64,000 nt of DNA from Haloarcula amylolytica JCM 13557 (GCF_000336615.1 NZ_AOLW01000008.1:1-64000); one strand, 5' to 3'; numbered from the stretch's first letter, positions 34,168-44,400 are shown. Notes: generated by a model from the letters alone, not told the origin. Numbers and translations are program-made.

Positions 34168-34524
34168 CGCCGCGACGACGGACGTCCCGACCATTATTCC
34201 GCCGCCACCGCCACAGAGACGGGCCATTGCCCGCCGCGAGTCGCGCTCGGTCCAATTGCTTCGCGTGCCCATGTGTTCCTGCATGGCTTCGATGCCGCGG
34301 CCGGCGAGTATCGACCCCGACCAGCCCAGCAGGCCGAAGCCGAACACCAGTGCGCCGAGGGCGAACACCGTCGCTTCACTCGACCGCACATCACCGGTGT
34401 AGAGCGTCCAGCCCGCCGTTCCGAGGCCGCCAAGCACCAGACCGACGACAAGGCCACTCCCCACCAGTCGTGCCCGGGCCGCAACGTACTGCCGGAGTCG
34501 GGGTGGGTCACCGCTCTGGGCCAT
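34159..34524 (-). CDS. Small membrane protein at the end of the ABC operon
   Basis: 121 residues with about three hydrophobic segments (SGLVVGLVLGGLGTAGWTLY; VFALGALVFGFGLLGWSGSI; the Gly-rich GGGGGIMVGTSVVAALL). The start overlaps the permease stop by 1 nt. I vaguely recall the label DUF7268 for similar proteins but cannot confirm it. There is no sign that it is an ABC component. It converges with and overlaps pyrC by 9 bp. Confidence 0.6.
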   Translation of the reverse strand: MAQSGDPPRLRQYVAARARLVGSGLVVGLVLGGLGTAGWTLYTGDVRSSEATVFALGALVFGFGLLGWSGSILAGRGIEAMQEHMGTRSNWTERDSRRAMARLCGGGGGIMVGTSVVAALL

Positions 34525-35453
34525 CAGTCGATGGCATCACGCATCCGCGGATCGAGCGCGTCGCGCATCCCGTCGCCGAGGAGATTGAACCCGAGGACGG
34601 TGATAGCGAGGAACAGCCCCGGGAAGAAGGAGAGCCACCACTCGCCGGTCAGCAGGCCGTTCTCGACACCGCGAGAGAGCATCAGGCCCCACGATGGCGT
34701 CCCGGCCTGTGCGCCGAACCCGAGGAAAGACAGCGCCGCGAGGTCGATGATGGCGAGCCCGAAGTTCAGCGTCGACTGGACGGTGATCGGCGCGAGCGTG
34801 TTCGGCAGGATGTGACGGACGAGAACTCGCGGGTCGGTCGCGCCAAGCGCAACTGTGGCGTCGACGTACTCGTCTTCGAGCACTTTGAGCGCGGCCCCGC
34901 GGACGACTCGGGCGAACCGCGGCGTGTACACCAGCACGAGCGCCACCACGGCCCGCCAGAGACCGAGGTCCCGCGGGAAGATGGCGACCAGTGCGAGCGC
35001 GAGCAATAGCGGCGGGAACGCAAGCAGCACGTCCATCGTCCGCATGATGACGTTGTCGGTCACGTCGCCGTAGTACGCCGCAATAATACCCAGGCCGACA
35101 CCGACGGTAGTCGATGTACCGACGGTAATCGTCCCGAACTTCAGGGCCAGCCACGCGCCGTACAGGCTCCGCTTGTAGATGTCACGGGCCGCCGCGTCCG
35201 TCCCGAACAGTTGTTGATTCGCGGGCGCGGGACCGAGCCAGCCGGGCGGTGCGCGGTCAGCGATCTCGGTACCGAGCTGTGAGCCGGCAAGCGCGCCGAG
35301 GTCGTAGGTCACGCGGGCGTAGATGGCGACAGCGGCCATGCCGAGGATGATCGTCAGCCCGACGACGGCGAGGCGGTTCGTCAGCAGGTCGGCGAGGAAC
35401 GGGGACGCCCGCAGGCGTCCCAGCGTGCCCCGTGTCTCGGTGTCCGTACTCAT
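34524..35453 (-). CDS. Peptide/nickel-type ABC transporter permease (DppC-like)
   Basis: 309 residues. It has a long N-terminal region with one TM, a periplasmic loop (PPGWLGPAPANQQLFGTDAAAR, the DppC hallmark F-GTD--GRD) and a five-TM permease core with the EAA loop EDEYVDATVALGATDPRVLV. It overlaps the DppB-like gene by 4 nt. Together they form the membrane channel of a group 5 importer. Confidence 0.9.
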   Translation of the reverse strand: MSTDTETRGTLGRLRASPFLADLLTNRLAVVGLTIILGMAAVAIYARVTYDLGALAGSQLGTEIADRAPPGWLGPAPANQQLFGTDAAARDIYKRSLYGAWLALKFGTITVGTSTTVGVGLGIIAAYYGDVTDNVIMRTMDVLLAFPPLLLALALVAIFPRDLGLWRAVVALVLVYTPRFARVVRGAALKVLEDEYVDATVALGATDPRVLVRHILPNTLAPITVQSTLNFGLAIIDLAALSFLGFGAQAGTPSWGLMLSRGVENGLLTGEWWLSFFPGLFLAITVLGFNLLGDGMRDALDPRMRDAID

Positions 35454-36532
35454 TGTTGAATCCGTGGGTCGAGGTAGCTGTAGGTGACGTCGACGAAGAG
35501 GTTCACGAGCGTAAACAGCAAGGCGAAGGTGAGCACCGTTCCCTGCACGACCGGGTAGTCCGAGACGCCGATGGCGGTGACGATAGTCAGCCCCATCCCG
35601 TTGATACCGAACACGGTCTCGGTCAGGACTGCCCCGCCCAGCAGCGTCCCGAACTGGATGCCGATGACGGTGACGACCGGAATCAGCGCGTTCCGGAAGC
35701 CGTGTTTCATCAGCGTGATTTTCGCACCCTGACCCTTCGCCCGCGCGGTCCGGATGTAGTCCTGCCGGATGACTTCGAGCATCGAGGAGCGCATCATCCG
35801 CGAAATCAGTGCCGTCGAGTAGACACCGATGACCACCGCCGGCAGGAACAGGTGATGCGCCGCCGAGAGGAAGGCCTCGGTATTCCCGAGCAGGATCGTA
35901 TCGACCGTTATCATCCCGGTCAGGGGCAGTTCCCGGCCGAACAGCGTCCAGGTGTCGGGCAGAAACAGCGTTGAGGCGATACGCCCGCTGGTCGGGAACA
36001 CGTCGAGGTACGTCGAGAACAGCAGGATGAGCAGCGGACCGGACCAGAATATCGGGACCGAGATACCCGTCAGCGCCCCGATACGGGTAACGTGGTCCGT
36101 CAGCGAATCCTGCTTGACCGCGGAGATGATGCCCAGCGGCAGACCGAGCAGGATGCCCGCTGCCTGGCCGTAAATCGCGAGTTCGAGCGTGATCGGGAGT
36201 CGGTCGGAGATGACCGAGCGGACGCTGTTCCCGCGGCTAATGCTGTAGGACTGCCCGAAGTCGAACCGTGCTGCGTCCCACAGGAAGGTCAGGTACTGCT
36301 CCCAGAGCGGCCGCCGAAGTCCCAGTTCAACACGTATCTGTTCGAGCTGTTCGGCTGACGCACGTTGGCCGGCGATAATGACAGCCGGGTCGCCCGGAGC
36401 CAGGTGGAGGATCGCGAAGACGACCGACGCGACGCCGAACAGCACCGGGATGAGCAACAGCAGTCGCTTGATGACGAACCGTGGCGGTACCACCGGCTCA
36501 GCCAGCCTGAAAAGAAACTGTGTCCAGTTCAT
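35450..36532 (-). CDS. Peptide/nickel-type ABC transporter permease (DppB-like)
   Basis: 360 residues. Starts with a 20-residue extension, then FVIKRLLLLIPVLFGVASVV as TM1, the LAPGDPA motif after it, and the EAA loop RQDYIRTARAKGQGAKITLM near residue 250. It ends with YLDPRIQQ, the common DppB tail. It sits 20 bp after the substrate-binding protein gene. Confidence 0.9.
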   Translation of the reverse strand: MNWTQFLFRLAEPVVPPRFVIKRLLLLIPVLFGVASVVFAILHLAPGDPAVIIAGQRASAEQLEQIRVELGLRRPLWEQYLTFLWDAARFDFGQSYSISRGNSVRSVISDRLPITLELAIYGQAAGILLGLPLGIISAVKQDSLTDHVTRIGALTGISVPIFWSGPLLILLFSTYLDVFPTSGRIASTLFLPDTWTLFGRELPLTGMITVDTILLGNTEAFLSAAHHLFLPAVVIGVYSTALISRMMRSSMLEVIRQDYIRTARAKGQGAKITLMKHGFRNALIPVVTVIGIQFGTLLGGAVLTETVFGINGMGLTIVTAIGVSDYPVVQGTVLTFALLFTLVNLFVDVTYSYLDPRIQQ

Positions 36533-36552
36533 TCGGAAGTTCCCTTGAAGCG

Positions 36553-38289
36553 CTACTGCAGTTCGACTGTGTTAAGATACGGGCCACCTACGGAGCTGAT
36601 CGTGTAGGTGTCTTCGACGACAGCCTCGTTGACCGCCCGGAGCGTCTCGGCGTAGTCGATGAACACCCACGGGGACTCGTCGTAGGCTATCTGGCTGGCC
36701 TCTTCGTACATCGTCTCGCGGTCGCCCTCCGCGTAGGTCTTCTGGGCTTCCCGGACCAGTTCCATGTAGTCGGCGTTGGCCCAGCCGGAAACGTTGAGGG
36801 TGTTGTACCCGTCGGCGTCGAAACTGACCCAGTCCTGCCCGTCGGGTACGGCGTCCATCTCGACCTGTGGGTCTAGCAGGACGTACAGGAAGTTGTCCGG
36901 GTCGGCGTTGTCGGTGTACCAGCCGAGGAAACACGCGTCGTGTTTCCCGGCCGACGTGTAGTCCAGATACGGCCCGAAGTTGGAGAACTGGTTGATGTTG
37001 ACCGTCAGACCGATTTCCTCCAGGTCAGACTTCACCTGATTCGCCGTGTTGACCGGGCTGGGGTTGTATCCGCGAGGGTTCGAGAACGTCGCGAGTTCGA
37101 ACTCGAAGCCGTCGCCGTAGCCCGCCTCTTCGAGCATCGACTGGGCCTGCTCCTTGTCCGTCGGATACGGATCGAGGTCGTCGTTGTGCCCGAGCACGTC
37201 CGGTGGGAGCGGCTGGGAGGCCTGGGTCGCAAAGCCCTGGTAGATCTGGTTGACGATGGCCTCGGTGTTGACGGCGTGGGCGATGGCCTGGCGGACCTGC
37301 CGGTCCCGGAACGGCTCGAACCGGGCCATGTTCATCGCCATGTAGCCGTGGTTGATGCCGTCCTTCCGCAACAGCGTCGCCGTCCCGCTTTCCTCGGCGC
37401 GCTGGAATCCGGAGGAGTCGAGGTTGTCCGTGATGTGTGAGGCCCCGTTGATGACGTCCTGCACTCGCGTGCTGTTTTCGGTGATGGTCTTGAAGATGAC
37501 CGTTCCGACGTTCGGGCCGTCACCCCAGTAGTCGTTGTTGGCCCGCAGTCGGATGCGCTCGTTCGGGTTGTCGAGCGTGTCGAACTGGAAGGCCCCGGTG
37601 CCCGCGGGTTCGCTTCCGAGGTCAGTCTGGTTGTCGCCCAACGACTCGATCTGGGCTTTCGAGAGGACTGCCGAGGCGAACATCGCGAGGTTCCGCAGGA
37701 ACGGCGCGAACTGCTGTGTAAGCTCGATTGTCAGCTCGTAGTCCTGGCTCGCGTCGACGCTTTCGATCCAGTCGCCGAGCGTGAACGGGCCGTACCCCGA
37801 CCGGGTCTCGTCGCCGAGGTAGTACTCGTAGTCGCTCTGGGTGAACCGCTGCCAGGTCGCCTTGAAGTCTGACGCGGTGAACTCTTCGCCGTTGTGGAAG
37901 GTGACACCTTCGCGAAGCGTCAGCGTCGCGGTAGTTCCCTCGAGAGTGTAGTCGGTCGCGAGCGCGTCTTCGAGTTGGCCGCCGCTCCCGGCCGCGAACT
38001 GGATGAGGGTGTCAAACACCTGATTGGTTACCTTCGCCACCTCGCCGCTGGTCGACTGCTGTGGGTCGTAGCTTTCGGGGTGGTCACCGCGAGCGTACAC
38101 GAGCGTCTGGTCGCTCCCACCGTCTCCGCCGTCACCGCCGTCGCTACCAGTGCCGTCGCCACCGTCTCCACCTTCGGTTCCGCCACCATCGCCGCCGTCG
38201 CCGGAACAACCTGCGAGCGTTGCGGCTGCCGCGGCACTGCCGGCCGCGGTAAGGAAGCTCCGTCTGTCCAGAGAATCACCGGATGACAT
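36553..38289 (-). CDS. ABC transporter substrate-binding lipoprotein (DppA/OppA-like)
   Basis: 578 residues. Tat signal with twin arginines (LDRRSFLTAAGSAAA) and lipobox LAGC (Cys 28), then a Gly/Asp/Ser linker of about 30 residues typical of haloarchaeal lipoproteins. The family-5 solute-binding domain follows: YDPQQSTSGEVAKVTNQVFD, TLREGVTFHNGEEFTASDFK and VRQAIAHAVNTEAIVNQIYQ. It binds peptides or similar solutes outside the cell and delivers them to the permeases. It has its own promoter at 38307-38320. Confidence 0.92.
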   Translation of the reverse strand: MSSGDSLDRRSFLTAAGSAAAAATLAGCSGDGGDGGGTEGGDGGDGTGSDGGDGGDGGSDQTLVYARGDHPESYDPQQSTSGEVAKVTNQVFDTLIQFAAGSGGQLEDALATDYTLEGTTATLTLREGVTFHNGEEFTASDFKATWQRFTQSDYEYYLGDETRSGYGPFTLGDWIESVDASQDYELTIELTQQFAPFLRNLAMFASAVLSKAQIESLGDNQTDLGSEPAGTGAFQFDTLDNPNERIRLRANNDYWGDGPNVGTVIFKTITENSTRVQDVINGASHITDNLDSSGFQRAEESGTATLLRKDGINHGYMAMNMARFEPFRDRQVRQAIAHAVNTEAIVNQIYQGFATQASQPLPPDVLGHNDDLDPYPTDKEQAQSMLEEAGYGDGFEFELATFSNPRGYNPSPVNTANQVKSDLEEIGLTVNINQFSNFGPYLDYTSAGKHDACFLGWYTDNADPDNFLYVLLDPQVEMDAVPDGQDWVSFDADGYNTLNVSGWANADYMELVREAQKTYAEGDRETMYEEASQIAYDESPWVFIDYAETLRAVNEAVVEDTYTISSVGGPYLNTVELQ

Positions 38290-38306
38290 GGGACTTTGTT
38301 CAAACA

Positions 38307-38320
38307 GATATATTATAATT
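38307..38320 (-). promoter_or_regulatory. TATA-like box of the substrate-binding protein gene
   Basis: AATTATAATATATC on the minus strand, about 24-27 bp before the ATG at 38289. It is a separate promoter within the ABC locus, consistent with the need for more binding protein than ATPase. Confidence 0.55.
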
Positions 38321-38386
38321 GTACCGGATAGATCAATGATTCTGCTATATATCTCCTGAGAGTTATGTGCAGCTAAGTAATATTAT

Positions 38387-41059
38387 TCAGTTACTGCTTT
38401 CGTCCTCCTGTTCGTAGAGGTGACACGCTGCTGGATGGGAGTCCGGTTGTAGTTCGGGGTGCTGTGTCTCACAGACGCTCTCGAACCGATCCCGTAGCGC
38501 CGACGCGGCAGCGTCCCAGTCCTCGTCCGCGAGATGCTCAATCGACGTTTCGACGACGCGGCGGTTCTCTCCGGTCAGGCTCGTTTCGAAGAACCGGTCG
38601 AACATCGTCTGTTTGAACGCTGCCATCGGTACCTCCCCCCTGCCGCTCGGCGGCTCGGTAAGGTCTGCGCCACCGTCCGTCGCCGCTGTGGCACTGTCGG
38701 CTTTTCGGGCCTGCTTCCGAACTGCATCGATGGCGATGGCCTCGTCCTCGACCCGTTGCCGGTAGTCCATTACCTCGCGGTACGTCTCCTGTTCGATGTC
38801 GATGTCGGGCGGGATGACTTCGGGACAGCGTGTCCGGAAGTGACAGCCCGACGGCGGGTCGATCGGCGACGGGACGTCGCCTTTCAGCAGTATCCGGTCG
38901 GCCTCCACGGTCGGGTCCGGTTCCGGGATCGCCGACATGAGCGCCCGCGTGTAGGGGTGTTTCGGGTCCGCGAACAGGTCCGGGGTGTCGGCGATTTCGA
39001 CCACCTCACCGAGATACATCACCGCGACGCGGTCGCAGATGTGGCGCACCACCGACAGGTCGTGGGCGATAAACAGATACGTCAGGCCGAACTCATGCTG
39101 GAGGTCCTCCAGAAGGTTGATTATCTGTGCCTGGACGCTCACGTCCAGCGCCGAAACGGGTTCGTCACAGACGATGAAATCGGGGTCGACGGCGAGCGCG
39201 CGAGCGATGCCGACCCGCTGGCGCTGTCCGCCTGACAGTTCGTGCGGGTAGCGGTCGTACTGGTCCGGGTCGAGCCCGACCGCCTCCATGAGGTCGGCCA
39301 CGCGGTCGACCCGCTGTTCGCGGCGTGAGCCGTCACCGGTGTCTTCCGGGAGATCATGAATTTTCAGCGGCTCCATGATCGTCTGGCCGACGGTCATCCG
39401 TGGGTCGAGGCTGGACATCGGGTCCTGGAAGATCATCTGCAGGTCCCGGCGGACTTCCCGCAGGCCATCCTTGTCGAGGTCCGCGAGGTCTTGGCCGGCG
39501 AAGACCACGGTCCCGTCTGTCGGTTCTAGCAGTCTGAGGATGGTCCGGCCGGTCGTCGATTTCCCACAGCCGGACTCGCCGACGAGCCCCAGCGTCTCGC
39601 CCTCGTAGATGTCCATCGAGACACCGTCGACGGCTTTGACGGACTCCGGCTCGCGCCCGATGTACTTGTCCAGAAGGTCGTCGGCCCGCGAGAAGTGTTT
39701 TTTCAGGCCGTCGACCTCCATGAGCCGTCTGTCCGTTCGGGTCGTCTCCGTCGCGGCGACGCCGGCGTCGCCAGTGCCGTATTCGTCTGTATCGAACGAT
39801 TCGAGGATACATTTCGAGCGGTGGGTGACGTCGTCCGGCCCGTGCTGGAGATACGGAATCTCGCCCTCGCGACACTCGGGCTCGGCCCACGGACAGCGGT
39901 CAGCGAAGTGGCACCCTTCGGGCATGTCGATGAGGCTGGGGACGTTTCCTTCGATGGGGGTCAACCGCTCTGTCCCCTCGCCCGGTATCGACTCAAGCAG
40001 CGTGTACGTGTAGGGATGTGACGGGTTCTGGAAGATTTCCTCTACCGGCCCCTCCTCGACGATTTCGCCGGCATACATCACGGCGACGCGGTCGCAGGTC
40101 TCCGCGACGACGCCGAGGTCGTGCGTGATGAACAGCACTGACATTCCGAGGTCCGCCTGAAGGTCGTCGATGAGGTCCAGAATCTGTGCCTGGATGGTCA
40201 CGTCGAGCGCCGTCGTCGGCTCGTCGGCGACGAGCAGCTTCGGTCGGCACGCAAGCGCGATGGCGATGAGGACGCGCTGGCGCATCCCGCCGGAGAACTC
40301 GTGGGGGTACTCGTCGACGCGGTCGGCCGGCTCCGGGATTCCGACCTCTTCCAGCAGCGAGATAACGTCCGACCGGATCTCCTCGTCCATCTCGCTGCCC
40401 CGGCTGAGCGAGGGCGTAATCTCCCGGACGGCGTTGAACCACGAGTCGTTCCGCTTGCTCCCGTAGCGGTGGAGGCGCAGGCTCTCCGCGACCTGCTCGC
40501 CGACCGTTATCGCGGGGTTCAGCGACGTCATCGGGTCCTGAAATATCATCCCCATATCGCCGCCGCGGATGTCCCGCATCACCCGCTCCGGGGCTGCCGT
40601 CAGGTCGACGTAGCCGTCGGTAATCGTGACGGGCGCGTCGCCGCTCTCCGGAAGGGCCTTTTTCGGAGCTTTCCGAATGAACTGCTCGGCGAGCGTCCTG
40701 TCGTCAGCCGTCGTCGAAACCGAGTCGGGGAGACGACTCCGGTCGACCGTCGCCGCGTCGATGGTGATGAAGCCGCTGTCGCCGTCGGCCGTCCGTACTG
40801 CCTTCGGATACTGCCGAGACAGCCGTGTGACGGTCTCAAGCGCACCGAATCGAATCTCCCCACCGGCGATGTGTCCGGGTTCGTCGACGATATCCATTGC
40901 CGATAACGCTGTGACGGATTTCCCTGATCCCGACTCGCCGACCAGACCGACGGTTTCGCCCTCCCTGACAGTGAGGTCGATGCCGTCGACGGCTTTGACG
41001 GTGCCGCGGTCCGTCTCGAACTGGGTTCGGAGGTCAGATAATGTTAAGAGGTCGCGCAT
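38387..41059 (-). CDS. Fused double ATPase subunit of the peptide ABC importer (DppD-DppF)
   Basis: 890 residues: two complete ABC domains in one chain. Domain 1: Walker [11 protein letters not shown] (about 41), signature [14 protein letters not shown], Walker [13 protein letters not shown], then the oligopeptide C-terminal cysteine cluster ([14 protein letters not shown]). Domain 2: Walker [11 protein letters not shown] (about 490), [27 protein letters not shown] and a second cluster ([11 protein letters not shown]). Domain 1 carries an insertion of about 95 residues between Walker A and the Q-loop. A C-terminal tail of about 100 residues follows. The start at 41059 fits the promoter spacing. 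Confidence 0.92.
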   Translation of the reverse strand: MRDLLTLSDLRTQFETDRGTVKAVDGIDLTVREGETVGLVGESGSGKSVTALSAMDIVDEPGHIAGGEIRFGALETVTRLSRQYPKAVRTADGDSGFITIDAATVDRSRLPDSVSTTADDRTLAEQFIRKAPKKALPESGDAPVTITDGYVDLTAAPERVMRDIRGGDMGMIFQDPMTSLNPAITVGEQVAESLRLHRYGSKRNDSWFNAVREITPSLSRGSEMDEEIRSDVISLLEEVGIPEPADRVDEYPHEFSGGMRQRVLIAIALACRPKLLVADEPTTALDVTIQAQILDLIDDLQADLGMSVLFITHDLGVVAETCDRVAVMYAGEIVEEGPVEEIFQNPSHPYTYTLLESIPGEGTERLTPIEGNVPSLIDMPEGCHFADRCPWAEPECREGEIPYLQHGPDDVTHRSKCILESFDTDEYGTGDAGVAATETTRTDRRLMEVDGLKKHFSRADDLLDKYIGREPESVKAVDGVSMDIYEGETLGLVGESGCGKSTTGRTILRLLEPTDGTVVFAGQDLADLDKDGLREVRRDLQMIFQDPMSSLDPRMTVGQTIMEPLKIHDLPEDTGDGSRREQRVDRVADLMEAVGLDPDQYDRYPHELSGGQRQRVGIARALAVDPDFIVCDEPVSALDVSVQAQIINLLEDLQHEFGLTYLFIAHDLSVVRHICDRVAVMYLGEVVEIADTPDLFADPKHPYTRALMSAIPEPDPTVEADRILLKGDVPSPIDPPSGCHFRTRCPEVIPPDIDIEQETYREVMDYRQRVEDEAIAIDAVRKQARKADSATAATDGGADLTEPPSGRGEVPMAAFKQTMFDRFFETSLTGENRRVVETSIEHLADEDWDAAASALRDRFESVCETQHPELQPDSHPAACHLYEQEDESSN

Positions 41060-41083
41060 CTGTCGCCTTCTTCTCAAAATACC

Positions 41084-41091
41084 AGTAAAAC
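41084..41091 (-). promoter_or_regulatory. TATA-like box of the fused ATPase gene
   Basis: GTTTTACT on the minus strand, about 28 bp before the ATG at 41059. A second candidate (GGTATTTTG) overlaps 41075-41083. Confidence 0.35.
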
Positions 41092-41113
41092 TGTTGTGCC
41101 ACTGGCCCACCAA

Positions 41114-41123
41114 CAATTTATCC
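41114..41123 (+). promoter_or_regulatory. TATA-like box of the 172-aa gene
   Basis: CAATTTATCC, centred 27 bp before the ATG at 41146. Confidence 0.45.
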
Positions 41124-41145
41124 CGGCCGCCGCCACACTCGACGT

Positions 41146-41664
41146 ATGAACGACCCTGTCGACCCCGAGTCTAACCCCTTCGACCGTGTCGTCGGTCACT
41201 GGGAGCAGGTCATCGAGGACATGGCGGCCACGGCGACACAGTACCGCGACAACGGGCGCGAGGCTATCGAACTCCACCCCGGCGACGTGGCGGTACTGAC
41301 CGGCGAGCCGCGAACGATGGCTGAACAGACCGGCGAGTACGAGCCGGAGACCCGGCGGCTCGGTTTCGATGTTGTGGTCCCCGGCGACGAGTTCCGGCGG
41401 GTCGCCGACGCACTCGAAGACCGCACCGTCGAGCGCAGCGAGGTGTTCCGGGCGACCGACGACGGGATGGTGTTCCTGCTCGTCGCGCTGGAATGTGGCG
41501 ACGACCTCGCCGTGCTCGTGCCGCTGTACTACGACAAGACCGACCGCGCGGACCTCTCGCAGGTCGCCGCCGACCACGGACTGTACTCACATATCCGACC
41601 GCTCACCGACGACGAGGTTGTCACCGTCACCCACGAGGACCCTGAACCGTTCTTCCCCGAGTGA
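41146..41664 (+). CDS. Haloarchaeal 172-aa protein (DUF7529-like)
   Basis: An acidic soluble protein. N-terminus is helical ([20 protein letters not shown]), the middle has a beta/alpha pattern ([40 protein letters not shown]) and it ends [18 protein letters not shown] recall the label DUF7529 for this pattern, unchecked. No catalytic motif. It is divergent from the ABC operon. Confidence 0.65.
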   Translation: MNDPVDPESNPFDRVVGHWEQVIEDMAATATQYRDNGREAIELHPGDVAVLTGEPRTMAEQTGEYEPETRRLGFDVVVPGDEFRRVADALEDRTVERSEVFRATDDGMVFLLVALECGDDLAVLVPLYYDKTDRADLSQVAADHGLYSHIRPLTDDEVVTVTHEDPEPFFPE

Positions 41665-41697
41665 AATCTGGTTCCAGACGGGTCACAGACCGCTTAG

Positions 41698-42123
41698 CTA
41701 CGAGGTCTCTCGGACTCGGGTCAGCCGGTATGCCGGCACGTCGAAGACGAGACCGTAGAGTGCCCGGTTGGCGATGACACCGACACCGAAGCCCGAGAGA
41801 ACGGCCGCGAGTACGAGCGTCACCGACGCCTCGGAAAGCGTCACGAGGCCGGCGACAGCCCCGGACAGCACGATGAACGCCGCCAGTGCGGCGACCTCCG
41901 GGTAGACGCCCGGGACCGCGTCGTGTTCGACGACAGCTACCGTGATCCCCGTCAGGAGTCCGAACCCGACAACCACCGCCAGTACGTCGACCAGTGCTGT
42001 CCCCGCCTCCGCGTAGCCAAGCACCGCCCCGCCGATGCCAATCGTCAGATCAGTCCGCAGCACTTTCTGTGTCGCTTCGTGGACCGACATCGACGGCTGT
42101 GTGTCGGGGTCGATGTCGTCCAT
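41698..42123 (-). CDS. Unknown 4-TM membrane protein
   Basis: 141 residues with four hydrophobic segments and little else. The N-terminus MDDIDPDTQPSMSVHEATQK is cytoplasmic-like. It follows the DUF5806 gene by 11 bp on the same strand, so the two are probably co-transcribed. Family not recognised. Confidence 0.65.
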   Translation of the reverse strand: MDDIDPDTQPSMSVHEATQKVLRTDLTIGIGGAVLGYAEAGTALVDVLAVVVGFGLLTGITVAVVEHDAVPGVYPEVAALAAFIVLSGAVAGLVTLSEASVTLVLAAVLSGFGVGVIANRALYGLVFDVPAYRLTRVRETS

Positions 42124-42134
42124 CTCAGCCGTGT

Positions 42135-42866
42135 CTACTCGTCGACCTGGAATTCATTCCCACACTCCGGACAACACACCTCGTCGTGTCGCAGCGCCGC
42201 GGACTGCTCGCGGACCTCCCGCATCACTGAGGAAATCCGGTCTTCAGCCTCCATCTCGTCCTCGACGGCGAGGTCGACGCCCTCGACTTCGAGGAGGAAC
42301 TTCGCGACTTCGGTGGCCTCGTACATCACGTCGTCGAGATCCTCGGCAGTGAAGAAGTCACACATCGCGCCGTAGAGGAAGGTTGCCCCGGCCTTCCGGA
42401 CCTTGTCCTCGAAGGCAGCGCGGGCCTGATTGACCGCCTGTGGCGTGTACGTGTCCGTCATGAACGGGACGAGTTCGGGCAGGTTCTCCCCGATCTTCGT
42501 CATCTCGACGCCCGTTTCGGTCCGGAAGTCGGCACAGAGGCGGGCGATGGCCCACTCGCGGGCGGTGATGTACGTCCGGTCCCGGAGGAAATCGTTCGCG
42601 CGGTCGTAGGTCCCGCCCTCGATCTTCTTGAAGCGGTCGTACTTCCGGACGTCGGACGGAACGTCACTGGCTGTGGCGGCCGTCGCCTCGCTGGCTGACT
42701 CAGCCGGTGCTGTCTCCTCGGTGGCCGAGTCGGCGGGGCCGCTTTCCGTGGTGTCGCCGTCGTCGGCCCCGTCATCCGCGGCCGCCGGGTCGTCCGGCTG
42801 GTGTCCGGCTGATCCGTCGTCTGCCGCCTCGACGTCCGTCTCGTCCGGCGGTGCGCCCTCAGTCAT
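42135..42866 (-). CDS. DUF5806-family protein with C-terminal zinc finger
   Basis: 243 residues. The first 70 are a low-complexity acidic/Ala region, probably disordered. Then comes a conserved helical block, VRKYDRFKKIEGGTYDRAND to FLRDRTYITAREWAIARLCA, that I recall as DUF5806. It ends with a two-cysteine knuckle CCPECGNEFQVDE. High conservation of the core suggests a nucleic-acid or ribosome-related role, but that is inference. Confidence 0.75.
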   Translation of the reverse strand: MTEGAPPDETDVEAADDGSAGHQPDDPAAADDGADDGDTTESGPADSATEETAPAESASEATAATASDVPSDVRKYDRFKKIEGGTYDRANDFLRDRTYITAREWAIARLCADFRTETGVEMTKIGENLPELVPFMTDTYTPQAVNQARAAFEDKVRKAGATFLYGAMCDFFTAEDLDDVMYEATEVAKFLLEVEGVDLAVEDEMEAEDRISSVMREVREQSAALRHDEVCCPECGNEFQVDE

Positions 42867-42981
42867 AGCCGGGAATGCGTGCCCGCGGTGAAAAAGGGTA
42901 TCGCCGCCGCCCCGCTGTCATTGTCTCCAACCGACAGTTCAGCCGGGTGGATTTTTTACCGCTCCCATGCATGGCCCGACT

Positions 42982-43353
42982 ATGAAAATACTGCTCGGTG
43001 TCGGGGGCAGCGAACTGTCCTACCAGGCACTGACCGAGACACTCGAACGCGTATCGGAAACAGGCGACGAGCTGACCGTCGCTGTCTTCGAAAACGGCGA
43101 CATCGACGCCGACCTCGAAACGGTCCAGCAGCGGATACAGGAGCAGATCGACGAAAGCGGGCTCGAGCCGCCGATCCGCCACGTCGAAGGCACCTCTCCG
43201 GGCAGCGAGCTGGTGAACATCGCCGAGAGCGAGGAGTTCGATAGGATCGTCCTCGGCGGTGGCGGCCGCTCGCCGCTCGGGAAGATACAGCTCGGTCCCA
43301 TCGTCGAGTTCGTCCTGCTGAACGCACAGACGCCAGTGACTCTCATCCGATGA
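42982..43353 (+). CDS. Universal stress protein (short form)
   Basis: 123 residues of the Usp alpha/beta fold: KILLGVGGSELSYQALTETL at the start, and the nucleotide-binding turn VLGGGGRSPLGKIQLGPIVE followed by the final strand TPVTLIR. The aspartate of the usual A-D-GS beginning is replaced (VGGSE), so nucleotide binding may differ. The start at 42982 is preferred to 42967. It overlaps the GNAT gene by 4 nt. Confidence 0.82.
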   Translation: MKILLGVGGSELSYQALTETLERVSETGDELTVAVFENGDIDADLETVQQRIQEQIDESGLEPPIRHVEGTSPGSELVNIAESEEFDRIVLGGGGRSPLGKIQLGPIVEFVLLNAQTPVTLIR

Positions 43354-43871
43354 CTCGAACGTACCCAGACGAACCCGCCGAAGAGTTCCCACAGCCGCCG
43401 CGGACGATCACCGACCGCAAGGACCGTCCCATCGACGTCATTCCCGCCGACGACGCCGACACGGAGAGCCTCGTCGAGATGTATCTCGATTTCGACCCTG
43501 CCGACCGTGCGCAGGGTATCCCGCCGGTCAAAGAGGAAGCGATCCGTGAGTGGCTCGAAACGATCCTCGACGGCGACTGTGTAAACGTCGTCGCCAAACA
43601 CGACGACACTGTCGCCGGCCACGCGACGCTGGTCCCGGACAACGAGGACGAGCACGAACTCGCTATCTTCGTGCTACAGGCCTACCAGGGCGCTGGTATC
43701 GGGACGGCGCTGGTCGAGACGCTGCTGGGTCACGGCCAGGCCGAGGGTATCGACCACGTCTGGCTCACCGTCGAGCGGTGGAACGACCCGGCGATATCGC
43801 TGTACGAGAAGGTCGGCTTCGAGATCAGTAGCGCCGAGAGCTTCGAGATAGAGATGGCGATCCGTCTCTAA
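43350..43871 (+). CDS. GNAT-family N-acetyltransferase
   Basis: 173 residues. The acetyl-CoA-binding strand and loop are visible: HELAIFVLQAYQGAGIGTAL (Q-x-x-G-x-G/A) followed by VETLLGHGQ, and the late YEKVGFEISSAE motif. N-terminal 35 residues (DEPAEEFPQPPRTITDRKDR) precede the fold. Substrate unknown. It is translationally coupled to the stress protein by a 4-nt overlap and overlaps the convergent Usp gene's stop by 4 nt. Confidence 0.87.
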   Translation: MTRTYPDEPAEEFPQPPRTITDRKDRPIDVIPADDADTESLVEMYLDFDPADRAQGIPPVKEEAIREWLETILDGDCVNVVAKHDDTVAGHATLVPDNEDEHELAIFVLQAYQGAGIGTALVETLLGHGQAEGIDHVWLTVERWNDPAISLYEKVGFEISSAESFEIEMAIRL

Positions 43872-44308
43872 ACGGTGAGTACCGGCTGGCTGGCGTACTC
43901 GATGACGTAGATCGCCGCGCGCCCGACGGCCTCTTCGCCCTCGCTTCTCTCCTCGCGCGGGACGACGATGAAATCCGCGTCGACGTCCTCCGCTACGTCG
44001 AGGACGACGCTGCCCGGTGTCTGCATCAGTCGTGTCTCGGAGAACGCGGTCGCGGACGACGTTTCGAACGTGCCGTCGTGGACGTCGCGGAACCGTTCCC
44101 GGATGCTCTCGGTGAACGCTCGATGCTCCTCGGCGATCGCGGTTGCGCTCACGTCGCCGCTGTCGATATCCTGGTGGAGCCGTTCGTCGATGACGAACAG
44201 CAGGTGGAGATCGGCGTCGTACCGCTCCGCGACGGCGATCGCGTACTCGGCCGCTCGTTCCGACTGGTCGCTGCCGTCGACCGGCGCGAGTACGAGGTCG
44301 ATGTCCAT
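43868..44308 (-). CDS. Universal stress protein
   Basis: 146 residues. Start MDIDLVLAPVDGSDQSERAA is the canonical Usp beginning. The ATP-binding loop near the C-terminus is altered: VVPREERSEGEEAVGRAAIY in place of G-x2-G-x9-G-S/T. The open frame runs far upstream to 44875, but only the part from 44308 has Usp character and the rest is the shadow of the opposite gene. Divergent from the next Usp gene. Confidence 0.85.
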   Translation of the reverse strand: MDIDLVLAPVDGSDQSERAAEYAIAVAERYDADLHLLFVIDERLHQDIDSGDVSATAIAEEHRAFTESIRERFRDVHDGTFETSSATAFSETRLMQTPGSVVLDVAEDVDADFIVVPREERSEGEEAVGRAAIYVIEYASQPVLTV

Positions 44309-44400
44309 CACTCGCCAGTGCGGCCCCGGCCGGCAAAAATCCACCGAGGTTCGTGCCGACCCCGTGGCGTCATCCGGAGCGTCCCTCGCCGTGACCAACA

